Below are positions 52,260-61,644 of a stretch of DNA of 64,000 bases, piece by piece. The translations under genes were made by a program, and so were the position numbers. The stretch covers positions 434,001 to 498,000 of the forward strand of contig CAWIMV010000001.1 in the NCBI GenBank assembly GCA_963837325.1. The letters run 5' to 3'. Below the pieces are notes generated by a model. The model was not told the DNA's origin. It did not search any database and was given only the letters and a program-made list of their open reading frames with translations. Position 1 is the first letter of the stretch, and each line of letters begins with the position of its first letter. The DNA comes from CAVQKZ01 sp963837325. GTDB taxonomy: Bacteria; Actinomycetota; Actinomycetes; Mycobacteriales; Jatrophihabitantaceae.

Positions 52260-53600
52260 TTGACGGCAATCAAGGAGCACGGTCTGCTGGCGCGCCTGCT
52301 GGACTACTTGAGCCAGCCGAGCGTGAGCGCCACCGGTGAGGGATTCCCCGCGGCCACCGCCCGCGCCGTACACGAGATGGAGACGGCCGGCTTGACCGCG
52401 CGGGAACTTCGCACGCCGGGGCGCCCGGCGGTGTTCGGGCACCGGGCCGGCCCGGCCGGTTCGCGCACCGTGTTGTTCTATGGGCACTACGACGTGCAGC
52501 CACCCGGACCCCGCGAACTGTGGGACTCCGAACCGTTCCGACCGGTCATCCGCGACGGACGAATCTGGGGACGGGGCTCGAGCGACAACAAGGGCCAGCA
52601 TTTCGCCCTGTTGCAGGCTCTGCGACTGTTGGCCGAGAACGAGGGCGGTTACCCGTGCTCGGTCAAAGTGATCCTCGACGGTGAGGAAGAAGTCGGCAGC
52701 CCGAACCTCGCCGCGCTGGTACGCGAGCATCGCGAGCTGCTCGACGCCGATCTGATCATCTGGAGCGACGGTCCCGTGCACGAGTCGGGACGCTGGTGCA
52801 TTACTCACGGAGTGCGCGGCGTGCTGGGCGTGAAGCTCTCCTGTCGCGGGGCGATTCGGCCGCTGCACTCGGGCAACTGGGGAAACGTGGTCAGCAATCC
52901 CGCGTGGATGTTGGTGAGGGCACTCGCGTCGATGCGCGACCGCGACGGGGCGGTGGCGATCGACGGCTTCTACGACGACGTGACGCCGCTGCCGGCGGCC
53001 GACCGAGCTGCGTTTGACGCGCTACCGCTGGACCTGTCAGGCACACTGGCCGAGGTTGGGCTCTCGCGGATGGATCCGGGCCTCGACGGGGTGGACTTCT
53101 GGAGCCGGCTGGCCGCACTGCCCACACTGACGATCAACGGGATCGAGTCCGGCGATCTGTGCCGCACGATCATCCCGCACGAGGCAAGCGCCCGATTGGA
53201 CATTCGTCTGGTCGATGGACAGGACCCCGAACGGATCTTCACCGTCATCGCTGCGCACCTGGCCGCCGTGGCGCCGGAGGTCACCGTCGAGAAGGAGCTG
53301 TCCGTGCCCCCGTCGCGAACGCCGCTGGATAACGAGTACACCCCACTGATCGCCGAAGCCGTGACTGCAGCCACCGGTGAAGCGCCGCTGCTCATCCCCG
53401 CCTACGGGGGCACGCTGCCCGATTACGTATGGACGGCCGTGTTGGGCAAGCCGAGTCTCGGTCTTCCGATAGCCAACGTCGACGAAGCCAATCACGGCCC
53501 GAACGAGAACCTGGTCGTCGATCAATACCTGACCGGCATCAAGATCTTCACAGCCGTGCTCGGCCGGCTGGCCAGCGACGCGTCCGGACCGACCGCATGA
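52260..53600 (+). CDS. M20-family metallopeptidase (dipeptidase-like)
   Basis: 446 residues; the start is a TTG at 52260 after GGAGAGGC, uncertain. Zinc-ligand motifs in order: VLFYGHYDVQP (His, Asp), WGRGSSDNKGQ (bridging Asp), DGEEEVGSPN (catalytic Glu-Glu) and DEANHGPNENL (His). Insertion of the dimerisation lid between them is normal for M20. It hydrolyses dipeptides, N-acyl amino acids or related amides in the cytoplasm. Coupled by ATGA overlap to the S9 peptidase. Confidence 0.92.
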   Translation: MTAIKEHGLLARLLDYLSQPSVSATGEGFPAATARAVHEMETAGLTARELRTPGRPAVFGHRAGPAGSRTVLFYGHYDVQPPGPRELWDSEPFRPVIRDGRIWGRGSSDNKGQHFALLQALRLLAENEGGYPCSVKVILDGEEEVGSPNLAALVREHRELLDADLIIWSDGPVHESGRWCITHGVRGVLGVKLSCRGAIRPLHSGNWGNVVSNPAWMLVRALASMRDRDGAVAIDGFYDDVTPLPAADRAAFDALPLDLSGTLAEVGLSRMDPGLDGVDFWSRLAALPTLTINGIESGDLCRTIIPHEASARLDIRLVDGQDPERIFTVIAAHLAAVAPEVTVEKELSVPPSRTPLDNEYTPLIAEAVTAATGEAPLLIPAYGGTLPDYVWTAVLGKPSLGLPIANVDEANHGPNENLVVDQYLTGIKIFTAVLGRLASDASGPTA

Positions 53601-55447
53601 GTGGCGGCGCCAATGCGGCTTGGCGGGCCCGGATCCGGGCCGACCGTTACCTGTGCACCCGGGTAGCCAAAGCGGCGCGCGATCGCGGCTTGGTGACCGT
53701 GCAGTCGGGTGCCGAGGTCGTGTTCTGGTCCTGGGACGTAACGTCCGGGAAGCTCACTCCGACCGGCATCAGCACCGACGGTTACACCGACTCGGCCTGG
53801 CTGGCCGCCGACGGACGGGCGTTGTTCCGCCTCGCCGACCGGGGTGGGGACGAGACGGGGCATGTGCACCGGATCGAGCTCGACGAACGCGACCCGACTG
53901 CGTCGATCGACCTTACGCCGAAGCTTCCTGACTACTCGCTGCGCGGCGGCGACTGCAGCATGGACGGACGTCGCGTCGTCTTTGCCGCCGTCAACGGCGA
54001 CGGGTTCCATCTGATCGCCTCTCGGGCCGACGGCGCCGCGCCGCCGCAGGTCGCCTTCCGCAGCCATAACGAGGCGTGGCAGCCGCACGTGTCCTCGGAT
54101 GCCGCGCTAGCCTCGATCGACACCACCGATCACAACCCGGGAGTGCGTCGTTTCGGCGTCACCGTGATCGATCTGACCACCCACGACGTCGTCGGCACGC
54201 TCACTGATTCTGGGGGCGGCGACGTGACCGCGGTGGCCTTCGCACCGGGCGCGGGAGATCGGCGGCTGCTGCTGAACATCGCCGCCGCACCCTCGGGCCT
54301 TCACCGACCCGCGGTCTGGGACCCCGGAAGCGGCCGGATCGTCGACGTCCGCACTCCCTGGGACGACGAGGATGTGGAGATCATCGCTCTGGACTGGTCG
54401 CCGGACGGAGTCGCCCTCCTGCTTGGCGTCCAGCGTTACGCCGAACAGGAACTCGCCACGCACGACCTCGCGACCGCGCAGACCCGACGGCTCGAGCTTG
54501 CGAATGGGAGTTTCTGGCTTCCGTTCATACGCTCATCCGCCTTCGGCACAGACGGAGCGATCCTGGTCAGTGCCGAAACCTCGGCCACAAGTCTGCGCGT
54601 ACTGCGGCAGGAGCCAACCGGCGCCGCCCGTAGGGTGCTCGACTCGCCACCGGCGCCGGTCGGGCGACCGGCCCACTCCGTGGCGTTTTCCGGCGCCGAC
54701 GGCACTGTGGTGCAAGCCTGGCTGATCAGGCCCGAGCGACACGGGCCGCATCCGGCTGTCGTCAGCATGCACGGCGGGCCGCACTGGTTCGCCCCGGACG
54801 CGTACAACCCGGAAGGGCAGGCCTGGGTCGACCACGGGTTCGCCTACCTCGAACTCAACTACCGCGGATCCACCGGAAGGGGCACGGCCTACGCCGAACA
54901 GATCTGGGGACGGATCGGTGAACTTGAACTCGCGGACATGGCGGCCGTCCATGCGTACCTGGTCGGTGAGGGCATCTCGTCGCCGGGCCAGATCTTCCTC
55001 ACCGGGACGTCCTACGGGGGATTCCTCACCCTGCACGGTCTCGGCCGCCAACCTGAACTGTGGGCCGGCGGCTTCGCGTCGGTCGCCATCGCGGACTGGC
55101 ATGCGACGTACCAGCAGACCTCGCCAGCCCTCCAAGCCGCGATCGCCAATTGGTTCGGCGGGCCACCCGAGCGGCAGGCCGAGCGCTACAAGCGGAGTTC
55201 ACCGATCACCTACGCCGCCAACGTGCGTGCCCCCCTGGTGATCCTGCAAGGCACCAACGACACGCGGACTCCACCAGGGCAGATGCGAGCCTACGAGACA
55301 CTAATGCGAGACCTCGGAAAAGACATCACCGTGGAGTGGTTCGACTCCGGGCACGGGTTGAGTGGAACGGCCTTCATGGAGCATGTCCTGGAGCTGTACA
55401 CCGCTAAGGCGGAGAGCGCTCTACGGGCCGCCGCCAAGTCGTCCTGA
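53597..55447 (+). CDS. S9-family prolyl oligopeptidase-like peptidase
   Basis: 616 residues from the ATG overlapping the M20 stop. An N-terminal beta-propeller (YTDSAWLAADGRALFRLADRGG, DVEIIALDWSPDGVALLLG) precedes an alpha/beta-hydrolase domain with the nucleophile Ser in LTGTSYGGFLTL, Asp in LQGTNDTRTPPGQM and His in DSGHGLSGT. No signal peptide. With M20 it forms a cytoplasmic oligopeptide-to-amino-acid pathway under the ArsR-like regulator. The upstream secreted S53 proteases could supply the peptides. Confidence 0.92.
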   Translation: MSGGANAAWRARIRADRYLCTRVAKAARDRGLVTVQSGAEVVFWSWDVTSGKLTPTGISTDGYTDSAWLAADGRALFRLADRGGDETGHVHRIELDERDPTASIDLTPKLPDYSLRGGDCSMDGRRVVFAAVNGDGFHLIASRADGAAPPQVAFRSHNEAWQPHVSSDAALASIDTTDHNPGVRRFGVTVIDLTTHDVVGTLTDSGGGDVTAVAFAPGAGDRRLLLNIAAAPSGLHRPAVWDPGSGRIVDVRTPWDDEDVEIIALDWSPDGVALLLGVQRYAEQELATHDLATAQTRRLELANGSFWLPFIRSSAFGTDGAILVSAETSATSLRVLRQEPTGAARRVLDSPPAPVGRPAHSVAFSGADGTVVQAWLIRPERHGPHPAVVSMHGGPHWFAPDAYNPEGQAWVDHGFAYLELNYRGSTGRGTAYAEQIWGRIGELELADMAAVHAYLVGEGISSPGQIFLTGTSYGGFLTLHGLGRQPELWAGGFASVAIADWHATYQQTSPALQAAIANWFGGPPERQAERYKRSSPITYAANVRAPLVILQGTNDTRTPPGQMRAYETLMRDLGKDITVEWFDSGHGLSGTAFMEHVLELYTAKAESALRAAAKSS

Positions 55448-55632
55448 CGCCAACGAACCCGTCCAGGCGATTGAATCGTGTAGGACCGTCCAGCGCGACG
55501 CGTGCAAACGGCCGACGCCGTCGAGATGCGTGGCTGGGGTCGTCCCGAGATCCGTCAGATTACGAGCACCAATCGCGATCACCGATCAAAACGCATATTG
55601 CCTAGGCTCCTGCACCGAGCTTCTGTATCGCG

Positions 55633-56460
55633 TCAGGGTGCTAGCTGCGTTCGCGGGGCCACCAATGCGGTCGGGAAGAACCCCGCGCTGCCGTTGGCGG
55701 TCAGACCGCCGTCGACGAGCAGCTCGGCTCCGGTGACGTAGCGCGCCGCGTCGGAGGCGAGGAACACGACGGTGTCAGCGACGTCCGCTGCCTCGGCGGG
55801 CCGCTCCAGCGGGATGATCGCCCGGTAGACGTCGCCGAGCGGCCCCCGGTGCGCCTCCGCCGTCGGTGGGGTGACGACGGCGCCCGGGGATACCGCGTTG
55901 ACGGTGATGCCGAGCGGTCCTAGTTCCACCGCGAGGCTTCGAGTTAGTGCGAGGACGGCGCCCTTCGACGTCGCATAGGCGCTCATTCCCGCGATCGGCC
56001 GGGTCGCGGTAACCGACGCGACATTGACGATGCGTCCTCCTCGCCGTCGCATCCGACGAGCCGCGGCGCGACAGCCGTGGTAGTAGCCGCCAACGTTCGC
56101 GTCGATGACGGCCTGCCATTCGTCGGTGGGCGTCTCGAGGAAGTCGCCCGCCGTCATCCGCGCGGCGTTGTTGACCCAGACGTCGACGCGGCCCCACTCC
56201 CCCTCGACGCGATCGGCGAACGTCTCGACGTCGTCGATCGAGCCCGTCGAACCTTCGACGCTCAGGACGCGGCCGCCGTGCTCGCGCACCGCCGTCACTG
56301 TCTCACGCGCCGCCCGCTCGTCGGCGATGTCGAGCATCGCGACGTCGGCCCCGGCCTTCGCCATCGCCACCGCGATTGCTTGGCCAATCCCACTCGCCGC
56401 GCCGGTTACGACGACACGCCTGCGCATCAGAGATCCGTGTCCGGCGTGAGCCGGGCTCAC
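55633..56460 (-). CDS. SDR-family oxidoreductase coupled to a secreted glycosidase-like gene
   Basis: 275 residues from a GTG overlapping the upstream stop (GTGA); the ATG at 56427 is an alternative giving 264. Motifs VVVTGAASGIGQAIAVAM, VNNAARM, IVNVASVTATR (Ser) and AYATSKGAVLAL (Tyr/Lys), ending YVTGAELLVDGGLTANG. MLDIADER suggests NAD. Its coupling to the glycosidase-like gene implies oxidation of a released sugar or aglycone. Confidence 0.92.
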   Translation of the reverse strand: MSPAHAGHGSLMRRRVVVTGAASGIGQAIAVAMAKAGADVAMLDIADERAARETVTAVREHGGRVLSVEGSTGSIDDVETFADRVEGEWGRVDVWVNNAARMTAGDFLETPTDEWQAVIDANVGGYYHGCRAAARRMRRRGGRIVNVASVTATRPIAGMSAYATSKGAVLALTRSLAVELGPLGITVNAVSPGAVVTPPTAEAHRGPLGDVYRAIIPLERPAEAADVADTVVFLASDAARYVTGAELLVDGGLTANGSAGFFPTALVAPRTQLAP

Positions 56461-59312
56461 CGACGCCCTACCGTGAAGCTGACCAACGTCGCCCGGGGGG
56501 CATGCGCGTTGTTGTACGCGCGGATCCAGGCGTCGTGCCGTCCGGGCCGCAGGTTCAGGGTGGCAGTCAGGCGGCCACTCGCCGGGTCGAACCTGCTCCG
56601 CACGCGCACGCCGTCGATCTCAAGCGTTACTCGGCCTGGATCGACCCCAGATAGGGCATCGCGAATCTCCGCGTGGAGCTGCACGCGGGGACCCGCAACC
56701 GTCGTGCCAGCCGACGGAGAGACGTCGGTGATGGACGGCGAAAGGGGGAGCGGAGCGCCGCTCGTGCCGCCCTTGAGCTGGATGCGCCCGACGGATGGCG
56801 GCACGTCGTTGCCGCCGGTCAGGCCGGCGTCGAACACGATCGGATAGTCGACGCCGGGCTCGACACCACCTGCCGCCGAGACGGTGAACTCGATCGATGT
56901 GCGGCCGAAGGCTGGCACCGTCACCGGCCGAGATCCGGGTGTGATCGACCAGCCGCCCCACACGTGTGGCGCCACCGTCACGGACCGGGCCTGCGGGTTG
57001 AAGTTGTAGACCTCGAGCGACATGGTGGTCGTCTTGTCCAGGCGGTAGCCCGTCGCGGCGGCCGGCTTCGCAGGAGCTTGGTTGTCGGGACCCCACTGTT
57101 GACTGAGCACGATGTGCTCAGCCGGAGAGAGATCGCGAGAACGGGCTCGCGGCCCTTGATCGTCACGCTGTTTCGGTAGCCCGCGAGCTCCCTGCGAAAC
57201 CACGTAGATCGGGTTTTGGGAGAGCTTCACCTCGATCGGCCCGCCACGGGCCCCGCGGCGTTCCACCTCGTCGCCCATGATGTTGTAGACGTGCCCGTCC
57301 CGGCCGTAGACCGGCAAGCTCACCGTCTGCGGTTCGGCCGACCAGGCAACCGTGATCACGCGGTCATCGCTCCTGAACGTGTATCCGGAGACGCCCGCCG
57401 GCAAGCCTTGTTCTGTCTGCACGAAATCGGCCTTGCCGAGGATCGACGTCATTGCCGCGTGTGCGCTGTACGAAGGAAGCGGCTGAAACTCTCGGGTGAG
57501 GGCTCCGAAGTACAGTCCGCTCGCGTCCCAGTCGAAGGGCATGCCGCTGAACCAAAAGTGCTTGTCCGTGCCGGCCGCAAGATCTTGCACGGACGACCGA
57601 ACGAGGTATTGCGCTTGCTCCCGTTGGCGATCGGGGCTGACGTCCTCGTCCGGCGGCGTTGGCTGCCCGGGGAGGAAGATTCCAGACTCGGTCATCCACG
57701 TTTGTGTGCTGGCATCGTAGGTGCGGCTCATCTCGCGCTGGAGGTCAGCCTGGGCCGGGAAGTCTGGATGTGCTGCGTCGAACGCGTAGCCATGGAAGTT
57801 CGACACGTCGGCGTACCGAGTCACGTCGTTTTGCATGAGGAGTTGCTGGAACTCCCAGTTCGGGCCGGCGGACTCGGGGAGCGGGAGGGTCGCATTCCCG
57901 ATCCGGACGACCCGGCGAGAGCCTTCGTACATTCCGAGCATCGCAGCCTTGGTGTACGCAGCATGTTGATCGCCAGTGGTCGAGTCCGATCCGAGGTCTG
58001 GCTCTGACCAGGATTCGAGAGCGTAGCCTCCTGCCCCGCGCGATTGCTTGGCGAGTTGCTTCGCGAAGTCGTACGCATCCCGCAGATCACCCGGTAGCGG
58101 CGACGTACCCGATCGCGCCCATGTCGGCGCACCTGCGGACACCCCCGAGCCCGCGCCACCGGCAAAGCCCCAATAGGTGACGGTTCTCAGGCCTTGGCGG
58201 AGGAATGCAGCCGCGAAGTGGTTGTATTGATCGAAGTAGTGCACATCTCGCTCGGGTTCTGCGACGGGCCAGTAGAGCTGATCACGTACATAGCCCGCGC
58301 CGGCATCCTTCATCGCGGCCGCGAACGCTTCGAGCCGTGACGACGGAACCAGCTCCGCAGCCGCGGTGTTGATCCCGAACCGGCTGTCGCGAGCGGGTAT
58401 GGAATTCGCCTTCGGCAGCCGCGCGAAATAGCCGACGACCTCTACCTGATGAGACGACCGCAGGCTGCCGACCACGCGGTAGTTGCCGGGCGGGAGCCCG
58501 GATAGAGCCACCGATGCCGATGTCGACCCTTCCGGGACGGTGACATTGCCCTGCGCGACGTCGTTCGCGAAGTAGTCGGTCACCCTGTAGTCGATCGTCT
58601 GCGGCTCCGGCGTGTGGGCGTTGAGCGCGAACTGCAGATCTGCGGATGGTCCGCGGTAGGTACCGACATTGGTGGCCGGATCGCCGACGTGGATGTCCTT
58701 CAATGCCACCTCGGTCGGTGTCAGAATGATGCGGTCCAGAAAGAATCGGTAAATTGCGGGGGCCTGCATCACGCGTCGTTCATCGACCATCAGGCTGATC
58801 GTGTTGCGGCCCGCTTTGAGCTCAATGTCGTCGAGGCGAAGCACATAGAGCTCCCCCCAGGCGTGGGCGTTATCAAAGCTCGCCCACGCCGGTGCCGACT
58901 TGCCGACCTGCGTGTAGGCATTCCCATTGACGGACAGGTTGAAGTACGAGCTTCCGGTCTGAGAGCGCTCAACGCCGAGCGGCGATGTCGCGACCAGCTG
59001 GATTTCATAGACCCCTGGCGAGTCGACATCCACGCCGTAGGTGGCGTACCACCCCCGCGGCCCGGGCTGCACAGAAGTCTCGAGGGCGAGATACGCACCG
59101 CCCGACGCTCTCGCATCACTGGCAGTCGGGATGTTGGTGTCAGCAGGCGATTCACCCTCGATGGTCAAGGGCTGCTGGGAGGCCGCACGGTGCTGAGCCG
59201 GCGACGTCGCAGCCGCGGTCCCGGTGGCCGAAAACACCAGTAGTGCGACCGAGGCCAAAATTGTCGCCGTGCTAACCGCGTCGCGAGTACGGCGTCGCGA
59301 AGAAACCCACAT
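56457..59312 (-). CDS. Large secreted clan GH-A-like glycoside hydrolase
   Basis: 951 residues. Signal peptide at the start (ATILASVALLVFSATGTAAA). Residues ~50-205 form a carbohydrate-binding-like beta domain (GVDVDSPGVYEIQLVATSPLG, LDDIELKAGRNTISLMVDE). The barrel at ~310-640 has GYVRDQLYWPVAEPERDVHYFD, YALESWSEPDLG (acid/base Glu, with Ser where NEP usually has Asn) and TQTWMTESGIFLPG (nucleophile Glu), as in GH5/GH39-type enzymes. C-terminal Ig-like beta domains follow. It probably acts on an extracellular polysaccharide or glycoside. A perfect 15-bp palindrome lies upstream. Confidence 0.82.
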   Translation of the reverse strand: MWVSSRRRTRDAVSTATILASVALLVFSATGTAAATSPAQHRAASQQPLTIEGESPADTNIPTASDARASGGAYLALETSVQPGPRGWYATYGVDVDSPGVYEIQLVATSPLGVERSQTGSSYFNLSVNGNAYTQVGKSAPAWASFDNAHAWGELYVLRLDDIELKAGRNTISLMVDERRVMQAPAIYRFFLDRIILTPTEVALKDIHVGDPATNVGTYRGPSADLQFALNAHTPEPQTIDYRVTDYFANDVAQGNVTVPEGSTSASVALSGLPPGNYRVVGSLRSSHQVEVVGYFARLPKANSIPARDSRFGINTAAAELVPSSRLEAFAAAMKDAGAGYVRDQLYWPVAEPERDVHYFDQYNHFAAAFLRQGLRTVTYWGFAGGAGSGVSAGAPTWARSGTSPLPGDLRDAYDFAKQLAKQSRGAGGYALESWSEPDLGSDSTTGDQHAAYTKAAMLGMYEGSRRVVRIGNATLPLPESAGPNWEFQQLLMQNDVTRYADVSNFHGYAFDAAHPDFPAQADLQREMSRTYDASTQTWMTESGIFLPGQPTPPDEDVSPDRQREQAQYLVRSSVQDLAAGTDKHFWFSGMPFDWDASGLYFGALTREFQPLPSYSAHAAMTSILGKADFVQTEQGLPAGVSGYTFRSDDRVITVAWSAEPQTVSLPVYGRDGHVYNIMGDEVERRGARGGPIEVKLSQNPIYVVSQGARGLPKQRDDQGPRARSRDLSPAEHIVLSQQWGPDNQAPAKPAAATGYRLDKTTTMSLEVYNFNPQARSVTVAPHVWGGWSITPGSRPVTVPAFGRTSIEFTVSAAGGVEPGVDYPIVFDAGLTGGNDVPPSVGRIQLKGGTSGAPLPLSPSITDVSPSAGTTVAGPRVQLHAEIRDALSGVDPGRVTLEIDGVRVRSRFDPASGRLTATLNLRPGRHDAWIRAYNNAHAPRATLVSFTVGRR

Positions 59313-59356
59313 CGAAACCCCTCCGAAGGGCCGCAGCCTGCCAGGCCCGCTCTATA

Positions 59357-59371
59357 CATCATAATATGATG
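59357..59371. promoter_or_regulatory. Palindromic operator upstream of the secreted hydrolase
   Basis: CATCATAATATGATG is a perfect 7-1-7 palindrome centred 52 bp before the hydrolase start. A further CCATCATATCG follows at 59375-59385, resembling a half site. The AT-rich patch stands out in GC-rich DNA. No regulator gene is adjacent. Confidence 0.6.
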
Positions 59372-59612
59372 AAGCCATCATATCGTGAACACACGCTACC
59401 GCCGGGCTCCGTGATCCTCAAGGGCTCTGTCGCGCGATTCCCCGCCTGAGCGGCTGACAGAGCGGCCCGCTTCGTGCTTGGTTGCCTTCGCGGCAGTGCG
59501 AACTGTCATGACCGCGTCGGCGTCGGCCGGAAGCCCTCGGCATCCCGCAGCTCGAGCACCTCGACCGGGACGGCTGTCGCCCTTTACGCAGTGGTCCGCG
59601 AACGCCCCGACG

Positions 59613-60437
59613 TCATCCCGGACGGCCGGGCGCTGACCGAGCCGTGGCCGAGGCTGTCGGTGTAGCGGTGGGATCTCCGGACGGCGTAGCCAGCCGCGCG
59701 GACACACCGCCGTCCACCTCCCAGACGGCGCCCGTGACGAAGCTGGCTTCGTCGGCGAGGAAGGCGGCCACGCGGCCGACCTCGTTCGCATCGCCGAGGC
59801 GTCCAAGCGGTACCCGCGCTTGCAGCGCGTGGAGCGCCCCGGCATCGCGCTGTAGTGCTTCGTTCATGTCCGTCGCGAACGTCCCCAGCATGATCGCGTT
59901 CGCGCGAACGACGGGTGCGAGTTCGACAGCGAGCGCCTTCGTCATGCCGATCAGACCGGCCTTGGACGTGGCATAGGCGACACGGTCGCGGACCCCGAGC
60001 GGGCCGATCACAGATGACAGCACCGTGATCGATCCACCGCCCGCCCGGTGCATCGCGAGGCCGGCGGTGCGGGCCACAGCGTAAGCCGATGTGCAGTTGG
60101 TGGTCATCGTCCGCGCGAACGTGTCGATGTCTGTGTCCGCCACTGCGGCGCGCAGCAACTCGGCCGCGGAGTGGACGAGGCAATGCGGCGCGCCCATCTC
60201 GTCGATCAACGCCAAAACCGAACGTTCGCAGCCGACGGGGTCGGACAGGTCCATCGCGAGGCTCTGCACGGCGGGCGCTCCGGCGGCAAGCAGCTCTCTT
60301 GTCGTCGCATCGGCCGCGGTGACGTTCTGGTGATACGTGAAGACGATCGAGTGGCCGCGGACGGCGAGGTGCTCGGCACAGGCTGCGCCCAGCCCGCGGG
60401 ATCCGCCGACGACCAATGCCCAGCGGGTATCCGTCAT
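59613..60437 (-). CDS. SDR-family oxidoreductase
   Basis: 274 residues from the ATG at 60437. Motifs VVGGSRGLGAACAEHL, VHSAAEL, VLSSVIGPLG (Ser) and AYATSKAGLIGM (Tyr/Lys), ending FVTGAVWEVDGGVSARL with an unusual Thr/Ala-rich tail. The FTYHQNV after beta-2 lacks an acidic residue, which favours NADP. It diverges from the E2 gene and may share the palindromic promoter at 60536-60551. Confidence 0.9.
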   Translation of the reverse strand: MTDTRWALVVGGSRGLGAACAEHLAVRGHSIVFTYHQNVTAADATTRELLAAGAPAVQSLAMDLSDPVGCERSVLALIDEMGAPHCLVHSAAELLRAAVADTDIDTFARTMTTNCTSAYAVARTAGLAMHRAGGGSITVLSSVIGPLGVRDRVAYATSKAGLIGMTKALAVELAPVVRANAIMLGTFATDMNEALQRDAGALHALQARVPLGRLGDANEVGRVAAFLADEASFVTGAVWEVDGGVSARLATPSGDPTATPTASATARSAPGRPG

Positions 60438-60535
60438 TGCGCAGGTTCCTCTCGACTCGGTCGATCAGTTGGTCTTTCCCGTTTGCTCGCTCGGCATCGC
60501 GTCGGCGCCCCTTGACATCCTCGACGAGAACCTCC

Positions 60536-60551
60536 AGATTGTAAACAATCT
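60536..60551. promoter_or_regulatory. Palindromic operator before the E2-E1 operon
   Basis: AGATTGTAAACAATCT is a perfect 7-2-7 dyad, 21 bp before the E2 start and about 100 bp before the divergent SDR start. The TTGT-N2-ACAA core is typical of GntR- or LacI-like sites (family knowledge). It differs from the TRTC-N5-TTGAYA motif, so this operon is probably under another regulator. Confidence 0.65.
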
Positions 60552-60572
60552 TCTATTTTGGGAGTGCCTTTC

Positions 60573-61628
60573 GTGGATGTAGTCCTACCGAAGAACTCGT
60601 TGACGATGACCGAGGCTGAGCTCATCGAGTGGTATGTCGACGAAGGCGCCACGGTTGTCGCCGGTGAACCACTGTTCCTGATGGAGACCGAAAAGTCGCA
60701 GGTGGTCGTCGACGCGTCGGTGTCCGGGCGGCTGGCGAAGGTCTTGGTCGTTGCCGGGCAGTTCGCGTCGGCCGGTGATGTGATCGCCACGCTTGAGACG
60801 TCGGACGACGAGACCGCTTCGGTGCTCAGCAGCCAGCAGATGAACCGGAGTGTGGCTCCTGCCGCCGCGGACTTGGCCGAGCAGTTCGGCATCGACATCA
60901 ACGCAGTACGCGGCAGCGGCTCCGGCGGGCGGGTGATCGAAGAGGACGTGTTGCGCGCGGTGGAGCGTGCGGTTCCGGCCGCCGAGGCCACGGCTGTGGC
61001 ACCCGTGCAGGCAGCCGAGCCCACCACCCGCCCCGCCCAGCCGTCGCGGGCCAGAGTGGCTGGCAACCGATCGACCATATGGGCCGCCGCCGTGCCGACG
61101 TTCCAGCTGGCCGTCGAGTTGCCGCTGCCGTCGCGCCCGAGACCTGACCGGGTGACGGCCTCGGACTTGCTCATCGCCGCGGCAGCCAGTGCTGCGCGGG
61201 CGGTGCCTGTGGTCAACGCGTGCGTGCGCGACGACGACGTACTGCTGTACGAGGACGTGCGGGTCGGCCTGCTCGTCCGTGACAACGATGCGCTGCTGCC
61301 CCTCGTCTTCCAAGACCCGGACCTGATGAACCTGGCTGAACTGCACGAGCGCCGTCGCGAGCTGATGAAGCTCGTCGGCAAGGGCGCGCTGCCAGGCGAT
61401 GCGACGGCTTGGCCGACTCTCGTCATCTCGAATATCGGCCGCCCCGGCGTGCGCTGGTTCAGCGCCGTCCTGTATCCGGGGACGACGGTAACGCTCGCGA
61501 TCGGGAGCGTGGGCGTACACGCGCCAGACCGGGCGGAGGCGGTCCTGACCTGCGACCATCGCGCCGTCGACGGGGTCGACGCGGCGAACTATTGCGATGC
61601 CTTGTCCGATGCGCTGGCGTCACGGTGA
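60573..61628 (+). CDS. Dihydrolipoamide acyltransferase (E2)
   Basis: 351 residues from a GTG at 60573, eight bases after GGGAG. Lipoyl domain at 1-75 with the lipoyl Lys (K41) in METEKSQVVVDA. Peripheral-subunit-binding domain at ~95-130 (AAADLAEQFGIDINAVRGSGSGGRVIEEDVL). The catalytic domain is shorter than usual and ends with the active-site motif TCDHRAVDGVDAANYCDAL. It moves the acyl group from E1 to CoA. Followed 16 bp later by E1-alpha and E1-beta. E3 is not in the window. Confidence 0.92.
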   Translation: MDVVLPKNSLTMTEAELIEWYVDEGATVVAGEPLFLMETEKSQVVVDASVSGRLAKVLVVAGQFASAGDVIATLETSDDETASVLSSQQMNRSVAPAAADLAEQFGIDINAVRGSGSGGRVIEEDVLRAVERAVPAAEATAVAPVQAAEPTTRPAQPSRARVAGNRSTIWAAAVPTFQLAVELPLPSRPRPDRVTASDLLIAAAASAARAVPVVNACVRDDDVLLYEDVRVGLLVRDNDALLPLVFQDPDLMNLAELHERRRELMKLVGKGALPGDATAWPTLVISNIGRPGVRWFSAVLYPGTTVTLAIGSVGVHAPDRAEAVLTCDHRAVDGVDAANYCDALSDALASR

Positions 61629-61644
61629 GGGAAGGAAGGCTCAG

